From Solenopsis invicta (lineage: Eukaryota; Arthropoda; Insecta; Hymenoptera; Formicidae), in the NCBI RefSeq assembly GCF_016802725.1, contig NC_052672.1, positions 440,001 to 504,000 of the forward strand: a stretch of DNA of 64,000 bases. The letters run 5' to 3'. Below, piece by piece: positions 57,100 to 64,000 of this stretch (its first letter is position 1; each line of letters begins with the position of its first letter). Below the pieces are notes generated by a model that was given only the letters and a program-made list of their open reading frames with translations, made no database searches and was not told the origin of the DNA. Position numbers and translations under genes: made by a program.

Positions 57100-57914
57100 T
57101 TAAAGGGTTGCTGGTGGAATGTAACGGGTGCGGCGGAGAACTAAGCTCGAAGATCGCCCCTGGGGCGGCGACGACGATGGCGAGGACGCGCGGGGATAGA
57201 AATGGTCGGGAGTGAGTTGGATTATTTTAAAACGAGATCAAGATAACTTTGGGAGAGCTAAAGGTAACGGTTGAACCTGAGGCAGAACCGAGAAAACGGG
57301 AGGGAACGAGATAAAGTAATAAGGAGCGAATAGCGAAGAGAAAGAGAGAAACAAAGAGATAGGACGAGAAACTGAGAACAGTAATGTGTACGAAGAAGAG
57401 AGAACAAACCGAAAAGCTAAGAGACGCTAGTGGGTATGGAAGGAGGAGGGTAAACATACGACGGCGAGAAAGACAGGATGCAAAGAGCGCGGGAGGAAAA
57501 AATATGAGGGTGAAGGTGGAGAATGGTGACGAGCGCTGAGAAAGAAAGAGATAGAGAGAGAAAGAAAGAGAGATGAAGATGAATAGGACGAAGGGTTGGG
57601 CAAGAGAACCGAAGATTTGGGGAACGCACACCGTTAACTCGAGATTGGAAAGTTACCCGATCGTGTGATTGCGTTTAGACGGCTAAGTTCGAAGGGAAGG
57701 AAGCCAAGGGCGGGGCGATCCCGCCGAGTTTCTTCGTCGTCGATTTATTCTATTTGGCGTGTGATCGTTCTCGCGAAAATAATAAACCGACGTGTATCGA
57801 TTGGCGTCGCATCGTTCTGAAATGACGACAAGCATGAAGAATTCCAGAATGAGGTTTTATTACATCTACATCGATAGAGAGCAATAAAATCTTATGAGAG
57901 TGGACGGGGGCGAT

Positions 57915-57949
57915 GGGCGGGGCGGGGGCGGGGGCGGGGGCGGGGGCGG
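57915..57949. repeat. GGGGGC hexanucleotide repeat, quadruplex-prone
   Basis: GGGC and GGGGC are followed by four GGGGGC units, giving at least six runs of three or more G within 35 bp, each separated by a single C. This fits an intramolecular G-quadruplex with 1-nt loops on the plus strand. The Pro-Ala alternation on the minus strand is an artefact. Confidence 0.9.
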
Positions 57950-57960
57950 AGAGAGGGTTG

Positions 57961-58550
57961 AGACATTTCAATATGATTGACTATTTATTGAAAACGGGAA
58001 AATGAAGTCCTTCAGAAATCCGAGGATTGTTCAGTTACGGTTTATGAGAACGCCAGTCGTATTTATTATCTACTTCATTCCAAAGAACGTCAGCCTATTG
58101 AGCCATGCCTCGTGACTGCGTTTTGTTTCCTACAATATCATTTGTTTCCCTTATTTCGAGAGCTGCATTTAATCCCGCGCGCGCTTTCAAATATTTCATA
58201 AATCTCGCGCGCGCGCACACACACACACACACACATCGTACATCTCTCGTTTGTGTGTCTCGTATATGTAATCTAACGTTTGCGCGTAAAATCGATTCGG
58301 GTACGTCGTTAAACAACAGTCGCAAAACCCGCTTTTAATGGAATTTTCAGAATTTACGTCAGACGCTTCTCCGTTTAAGAGGGGACGGTGTAATGAACGG
58401 CGTAATGAAAAGCAACTAAGGCTTTTATCAAGAGACAGAACACAAAGACTAAGCACCCTTAACGCCCACGGACGGACATGCGGCGCGGCTCCTTTACGAG
58501 GAAGTCGGGAGCGTCGCTAAAATTAAACAAGTGGTAAAGCGTTCTGCGCT
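57961..58550. other. Mixed non-coding stretch with a CG/CA tract
   Basis: Moderate GC. Frames of 60-86 codons run through the dinucleotide tract at 58206-58234. No gene seen. Confidence 0.45.
58206..58234. repeat. Compound (CG)n(CA)n microsatellite
   Basis: About 10 bp of CG alternation runs straight into about 18 bp of CA alternation, all purine-pyrimidine alternating, hence Z-DNA-prone. Confidence 0.9.
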
Positions 58551-59581
58551 TTGTGCGGGATACGCATAGTTGCTCACTGTAAATATAAACGTGATACTAA
58601 ATTCGTGGATAAAACTCAAAATCTCAATTATACTCGGATTTTTACTCTGTTTCCGCACGTTTCCTGTAATTTTGCTAACTATATCTTTCGTTTTTATAAA
58701 TTACACTTTTCACACATTAATTTCGTTATTTTGTCTCGTACTAAATTCGTCAATAGGGTAACTGTCCCAACAACTGCTTTTTTTTCAATTTTAGTATTGC
58801 AGTAGAAAGTATGAGAGTGTAATGTGTTAAAAATGTGTTCATATTAAGATTATCATATAAACATAAATAAGTAGGTGACAGTATTAAGTATATTAACCGT
58901 GAATATGAAGACAACATTATGTATTCAAGTAATGCTCAGGACGTTGACTGACAGGACCAATACTTGGGTACTTTATTTATTTTTTTTTATTTTTTTATTA
59001 TATTTTCAATCAACTTGTTACTTGTATTTTGTCTGTGTAAGATATCTCACAAGTAACGCAATTCAACTTTTATGATATATAAGGAATATCCTAAAAATAG
59101 CTGGAGAATTTTTCAACGCATGGAATGGCAAAATTGGAGTCTCTACTTTGTAATCATAGCGTTTCGCGGCACTCTGTGCTCGTGTGTGTATTCGTGATAA
59201 CAGTTGTTATGTATCAAAGTCAAAAATGCGTTATGAACAAAAGCATCGTGCCTTTATTTTATTTTATAGCATTATTTTCGGACAAATTCGTACGCAGAAA
59301 CAAGACAGATATTTCAGAAAGAATTCCCGGATGCTTCAAAACCTAATGGTTCCACAATCAAAAAACGATTAGCTAATAAATTTCGGACAGAGTTGAAAAC
59401 GGGAAGCGTAACGGTAGACAGATGCGTTTCTTATAGAACATACTGTATTAAAGTTATTACAGTAGTCTCGTTTGGCTCCCTCTGTAATCTTTGCATTCTT
59501 TTACACATATGTACTTTCACAAATATTAACATCGAGCTCCTTCCGTACCATAACTGGACGGAACTTAATTCGTTATGCAGC
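58551..59581. other. AT-rich non-coding stretch
   Basis: Several hydrophobic AT-driven frames of 62-84 codons overlap in different phases (58551-59599), none with a recognisable domain. No splice structure seen. Confidence 0.45.
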
Positions 59582-59861
59582 GCGTGCATTTGCACTTAAT
59601 TGTACTTAAGTGTTGCATAATGCAAATACACATGTGCAGTTACGCATATGGCTATTGCACATACGTAAATATGCATAGCTTAAGCATAGGTAGCATAAGA
59701 TTGCTGGACCAATGAGCACCAAGCGCAAAGTATTGATTCATATAAGATGCTCATTAGTTCACGTGCTTATGCTAGACTTATGCTATACTATGCATTTTGT
59801 GTGCAACAGCCCATAGTGCATATAAATATCGTATGCGACTGCATGTGCGCAAATGCACAGT
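59582..59861. mobile_element. Palindromic MITE-like element, 280 bp
   Basis: The left arm 59582-59720 pairs with the right arm 59746-59861 around a loop of about 25 bp. Paired blocks include GTGCATTTGC, ACATGTGCAGTTACGCATA (inverse CGTATGCGACTGCATGTGC), ATGGCTATTGCACA, ATGCATAG, AGCATAAG and AATGAGCA. A small internal palindrome, ACTTAATTGTACTTAAGT, sits in the left arm. No open frame. Confidence 0.7.
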
Positions 59862-60290
59862 GATTGGTAGGCCCGTGTTGTGGTGAGAGAATTTCATAAT
59901 TTTAGTATTAGGAAGACTTGAATAATGATGAAAATTAATGTTTATTGTATATTTGAAAAGTCACAAAACAATCATATCAATTGTTACGTGCTTAGAGCAT
60001 AATTGAAAGCAGCAGTAATGGGGACGGTATTTCCTTATTTTCTTAACAAAAATTCCGATGTCAAAGTTAAGTCCGACTTCAAAGTGAGTGGACAGAAAAA
60101 TCTATCCTATTACTAGGATAAAAATTAGAATTTTACTTTTGAAATTAATTTCGCAGGTCTTTAGCTACCGAATAAATTTCATTCTCGTCGCGCCATGCAT
60201 TCTCAACTTACATTACGTTTCCCTTTAGGATTTTTTGCCGCACATTATGCGAAGCTGCTCAATACATTCCACATAGTACGCATCATCGGA
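59862..60290. other. AT-rich non-coding stretch
   Basis: No feature seen. Confidence 0.5.
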
Positions 60291-60780
60291 ACTCAGGGTG
60301 ATACACCTCGCAGTTCCCGCACAATGCCGCTGGAACAATAGCCGGGAAGTTTGTTCCTGAATGACGGCGGAGCGCGAACTGCCGGCCGATGCTCAAGGGA
60401 GGAATACGATTTTATAATATAGAGGGAGAGAGAATACTGGTCGTTATATTGGAATGAGAGGCGAATGCCTCCGGAATAGACTCTCGTTCCCGTTCGCGAT
60501 GGGGGATATTCGCGAAACGAGCGGGCGAGTACATCGGTCGAATAGGGCACTCCGGTATTTCCCTCCTGCGGTCGGCGGGATCCGTTTAAATCCCGTCGGC
60601 AGCGCCGTACGGCTAGTCCACTGGCTTCTCGACAAATTACTCGGCCCCGATAGCGCAGCAATTCCCAGGATTCCGGCTCGGTGGTCCATAGCCCCGGACC
60701 ACGGCTCGTGCCGGCTCGTACATGCTCGATCCGATCGGCTGAGCAGGGTCTAATAGATGCCGCGCCTATATCTTTCAACA
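60291..60780. other. CpG-rich island 14
   Basis: A GC island with one minus-strand frame open along its whole length (60293-60781, 162 codons). A plus-strand frame of 99 codons overlaps it. The minus frame is Arg/Ser/Gly-rich without a domain I recognise. I leave it as unresolved rather than a gene. Confidence 0.3.
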
Positions 60781-62150
60781 AACTATCGCCAGCTCGCAGG
60801 CGTCGTACTGTCTAACAATCCGTTTGCGACTGCCCAATGTCCGAGAGACGTCGATTTTCAAACCATAAACTTGCTTCGACGAGCACGGAACTTGATTGTT
60901 CCAGAGAATTTGTAGTCTTTGGGCTAAACGTACGAGCACACTTAGTACGTCGTTAAATCTTCGCATAAACAATCATTGACATTTTCACAATAGCATTGAG
61001 TAATTATTTAACAGAAGATATAAGTAATTTAATTTTATTAAACATCTTTCTCGTGTTTAACCCCTCGTAGTCCAACGGAGAATCTAAAAGCCTAGGAGAA
61101 TTTTCAATTTTTAATTTGAATTATTCTAACCCGAATTCGGACATGTGTAAAAAAAAATAAAAAACCATTTCGAGACAAACAATTGTGAAATCGTATTCAA
61201 ATATACCAGATTTTTTTAGAACACAAAAATCCATTTAAAAACACTATCAGACACCAGTGACGCGATTGAATCCGCTAGGAAAACAACGAAAAAAAAAACG
61301 TTGAACAGAAGGTTAAGATTAATTTGAAAAAAAAACCACAAGTCAATTTTTGCTCAAATTGATATCAAATTGATATCAGAAGAAGGGGAAACAGATACAC
61401 AATGGAGTTTCATTCAACAATCACATTAGTTAAACGTTCCCTTCCTAGATACTAGCTCTACAAAACTATCTTTCACATGAGAAACACTATAAGTTAGGTA
61501 ATGTGTTTTAAAAAATACTTAATAACAAATTATCTTAACATTCTGGAATTTAATATTATAAATTTTCTTTTTTTTATTAATTGTGTATTTTTCCACAGTA
61601 AGGTTAAATATATTTTTCTTAAAATACAAACTACTAATTTATAATATTCCTGGAAGAGTATGTCATTATTTTTACAAAATGTTAATTAAAACACCGTATT
61701 TAGTATACACGAAAATACTCATTACGTTGAAAAATAACGCAAGTAAAAGTTTCAAAATTAATTTTCTTTTTAGAAATAAATTTCAAGAGTGACATTACGT
61801 TCATTTAACATATGAGATAGCGAGTCTACTTTTTTTAATACTTTTAATTATTCTTAGCGCTGCAGTGAAACTTGAGTAGTTTTTCCAATGCTTTAAAAAT
61901 GATATTTTTTTGACTGACGTTTTTCACAAATTACTGATTTAATTAAATTTGAAAAATCTAGAAAGACTTTAATCCAACAAACCGTATTACAACATATAAT
62001 TCCATTATCAATACTCATTAATTAATAATACCTTTCGCTCCCCTTTCGAAGACGCAGAAGTAGACCCTAACGGCACGATCAATTATGATTTAACCCGACT
62101 TTGCAGATGTGTAATGGTGAGACCAGTCATCGCCCTTATCATACTCGCTC
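60781..62150. other. AT-rich non-coding stretch
   Basis: Contains a short tandem of AAATTGATATC (two units, about 61357-61378) and several A runs. The frame at 61583-61792 is AT-driven. No gene seen. Confidence 0.5.
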
Positions 62151-62420
62151 GAAGAACATTTTCGAGGGAGAGAGAGCCGGAGGAGAACAGACATTTCCCA
62201 TTTCGCGAAGGGCCACGCCGCTCGCTCGATCTTATCAAGAAAGATTTCCGGGTTTGAGAGTGTTCCCCGCGCTATTTTAAGAATGATCCGCCTCTTTGTT
62301 AGAAACTCGCAGCTGAGATCCGCGCGCCATTATGCCGAGAGCAATATCCGTGCGAAGAGAGGGCATCCGCACGAAAAATGTAAAGGCCGCGCGCGACGCT
62401 AAAAGTCGCGTATACCTTCG
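62151..62420. other. Small CpG-rich patch
   Basis: A GC-rich patch with GAGAGAG words and CpGs. No frame or motif that I can support. Confidence 0.35.
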
Positions 62421-63000
62421 TGTTTCTGTATAAAAATAGAAACAGCGCTTTTATACCGTGGATCTATTTTCCATTTCCCGACTATTGTGGGACGATAACA
62501 ATAAACCGCAAGCACGCGGATTTAATAAGCGATAGTATTTTTATAGCGTTTTTCAAATTAAGAAAAGGGCGTTCTACACGTCCGTCGTGCTTTCAGATAT
62601 TCCAGCTTTTTCCGATTAAGCTTCGATATTGCCTTGCATATTTAGCTGTAATTACCCAGTTTACTTTGGTACATAATATTCTTTTCATGTATATAGATGA
62701 AAAAATATATATATATATAAAATATAATATAATATATAATATATTTATCTGCTCTTTCCCTTTACACGCGTTTCGTATAAAACAAAAGTAAATACAGAAT
62801 ATTCGTATTTTCCCTTGATTGAGAGCTAATTAAAAAGGAAAATTAGATTTACATATTGCACATTACGGCAACGCAATATCAATTACATATTAAATACTTC
62901 TACAAACAACATTTCATTACGAAAATGATTGCGGTTGCGTGAGATTCGCGAAATACCGCCGGTTTATTCATTATCGCGATATTTTGCGCATACAATTTTC
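62421..63000. other. AT-rich stretch
   Basis: A 123-codon plus-strand frame (62420-62791) is Ile/Phe/Lys/Tyr-rich, and its end lies on a TA tract (62704-62719). It has no recognisable domain. Likely chance. Confidence 0.35.
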
Positions 63001-63101
63001 GTACACCGGGCAGCAACCGCGCGTGCCTAAAAAAATATCGATGACAGGTAACCGTTGGTGGCCCGGTCATGACCGCGATTGATCTATCTCCAAAGTGGAA
63101 G

Positions 63102-63121
63102 TCTCTCTCTCTCTCTCTCTC
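63102..63121. repeat. (CT)n microsatellite
   Basis: A pure CT tract of 20 bp upstream of the short frame at 63186. Confidence 0.9.
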
Positions 63122-63185
63122 AAAGAAGCTAGGCAGGAAGAACGATAACTCAAAGACGGATAACGAACACCTATTTTGACAGGAG

Positions 63186-63353
63186 ATGAGCGCTGGTACG
63201 ACGGTGGTAGAGACGGTGCGGGACGAGATGTGCAGTAGCTACCATCTTCCCCGCTCCCCCGTGAGCGACGGCTGGAGCGGGGCGAAGAGGGAGGATTGGC
63301 GGCCCAGCCCGGCCCGAGGCATACATTATGCTAAGCCGGCCATTAGTGGGTGA
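63186..63353 (+). CDS. Short GC-rich open frame, 55 residues, doubtful
   Basis: ATG at 63186 follows AGG AG in a purine context and opens 55 codons with a balanced residue mix (MSAGTTVVETVRDEMCSSYH...), not the Arg monotony of neighbouring frames. A weak donor, TGG|GTGAAA, overlaps the stop, so it could be a first exon as well as a small ORF. I recognise no family. Confidence 0.18.
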   Translation: MSAGTTVVETVRDEMCSSYHLPRSPVSDGWSGAKREDWRPSPARGIHYAKPAISG

Positions 63354-63660
63354 AATATGTTTCGCGTGCCCCAGTCAGTTACCGGACGAGCAGTAGGAAG
63401 GCATCTCCCGGCGCCGCGTTCTCCGACTGCTGCGGCCTCCCGAACAAACGGCGCGCGCCACTTCCAAGGCGTTGCATTACGCGGCTACACGCGGCTCCCA
63501 GTTATTTGCAACTCTAACGATCGTTAATTGGCTCGCGTCCGCTCCTCGTCTCGCGGCTCCACGTGGTTCCTAAGACGAACCGATACGCCGCGCCGCTTTA
63601 TCCGCTTTCGTTACCTCTCTCGTCCTTGTACGCGAGTACGAATACATTTGCGAGTGCACT

Positions 63661-64000
63661 TCTTACTGATTTTCATCAACTTCCGCATCCAGTTTCTTTA
63701 GTAACGCTCAAAATGTTACACGAAAAAGAATAGATTGGTTAATTAGGACAGAACTATTTGCTGCGTGAGTTCAACGTTTATAATTAATAAGAAAAGAAAA
63801 ATTGATAATTCAATAAAGAATGATATCTGGATGACATAATTCCTTGCAGCAATAAAAGTTGATAGTGTGACGAGTTTACTTCGTTATAGGAGCAAAAGCG
63901 TGTGTTATTTTAGTTAATATGTTTGATTAAAAATGTTGAGCCGTATATTCGATTAATATTTGTAGAAAGTTGTCTTGCTGAGAGTATTTGCCGTTAACTA
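63661..64000. other. AT-rich non-coding stretch
   Basis: AT-rich end of the window. No feature seen. Confidence 0.5.

Larger units (their letters stand above)
56801..57960. other. GC- and purine-rich island 13
   Basis: A CpG-rich core (56930-57200), then a long purine-rich plus strand (57230-57620) that makes minus-strand Ser/Leu/Phe-rich frames up to 134 codons (57227-57631). It ends with a GGGGGC minisatellite. No recognisable product. The strand asymmetry is marked. Confidence 0.4.
63001..63660. other. CpG-rich island 15
   Basis: GC-rich, with a CT tract at 63102-63121 and dense CpGs to about 63640. It holds the short open frame listed separately. A candidate promoter or first exon from composition. 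Confidence 0.35.

Noticed and set aside
57227..57631. 134-codon Ser/Leu/Phe-rich minus-strand frame resembling a membrane protein
   Set aside because: The hydrophobicity comes from CTT/TCT codons opposite a purine-rich plus strand. No true helix pattern or motif.
60293..60781. 162-codon minus-strand frame in a CpG island
   Set aside because: No recognisable domain, and other frames overlap it on both strands. Stop-poor GC DNA explains it. Kept only as an island note.
1..64000. CRISPR arrays, operons, bacterial promoters
   Set aside because: No regularly spaced short repeats. Composition, microsatellites and MITEs show a eukaryotic nuclear sequence.

Overview
This window is eukaryotic nuclear DNA that is almost entirely non-coding. 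I found no complete gene, no confident multi-exon gene model, no rRNA or tRNA, no CRISPR array and no intact transposase. Three things suggest an insect, most likely a hymenopteran such as an ant, although no marker gene confirms this. Very AT-rich stretches alternate sharply with CpG-rich islands. There are many short (CT)n/(GA)n tracts. There are also many small palindromic non-autonomous DNA transposons. The taxonomic call is an inference.

Layout: AT-rich plains dominate, for example 1-480, 1080-4330, 9400-12300, 15200-20330, 25850-28690, 31900-39590 and 54060-56800. About sixteen GC/CpG-rich islands of 0.4-2 kb interrupt them (near 4.3, 7.9, 12.3, 14.5, 20.3, 24.7, 28.7, 30.8, 39.6, 45.3, 47.8, 51.6, 53.6, 56.8, 60.3 and 63.0 kb). 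Many islands carry (CT)n, (GA)n, (CG)n, (CA)n, poly-C or G-rich tracts, and they are the best places for promoters, enhancers or untranslated first exons. Most long open frames in them are stop-poor shadows of GC-rich or CT-repeat DNA.

The AT-rich part is full of decayed repeats that can be read directly by comparing the window with itself. There are hairpin MITE-like elements at 6.6, 10.4, 18.8, 19.7, 30.2, 30.5, 30.6, 32.2, 50.2 and 59.6 kb. Two larger dispersed repeats each occur twice: R1 at 1.3 and 21.8 kb, and R2 at 16.1 and 50.0 kb. In each pair a different element sits inside one or both copies. A 270 bp hAT-like MITE with an 8 bp target duplication lies inside one copy of a local tandem duplication (54.8-55.6 kb), and the other copy keeps the empty site. 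There is a three-copy tandem array at 27.3-28.6 kb and a direct duplication at 9.0/10.7 kb.

The most unusual locus is 30.2-31.9 kb. Three palindromic elements lie almost end to end and abut a large GC-rich inverted repeat (arms of about 385 bp, spacer about 125 bp, 30834-31727). Next to it on the minus strand is a candidate terminal exon: acceptor, open frame, stop, then AATAAA. Its coding end runs into the right arm of the palindrome. This is the strongest candidate for something undescribed, either an inverted duplication of a promoter-like region or a long-armed foldback element.

Coding candidates are weak: a possible terminal exon (31660-31882, minus), a possible first exon (30918-30990, minus), a degenerate coding-like stretch (11173-11505, plus), a 140-residue hydrophobic frame (40783-41205, plus) and a short GC-rich frame (63186-63353, plus). 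All need transcript or cross-species evidence.
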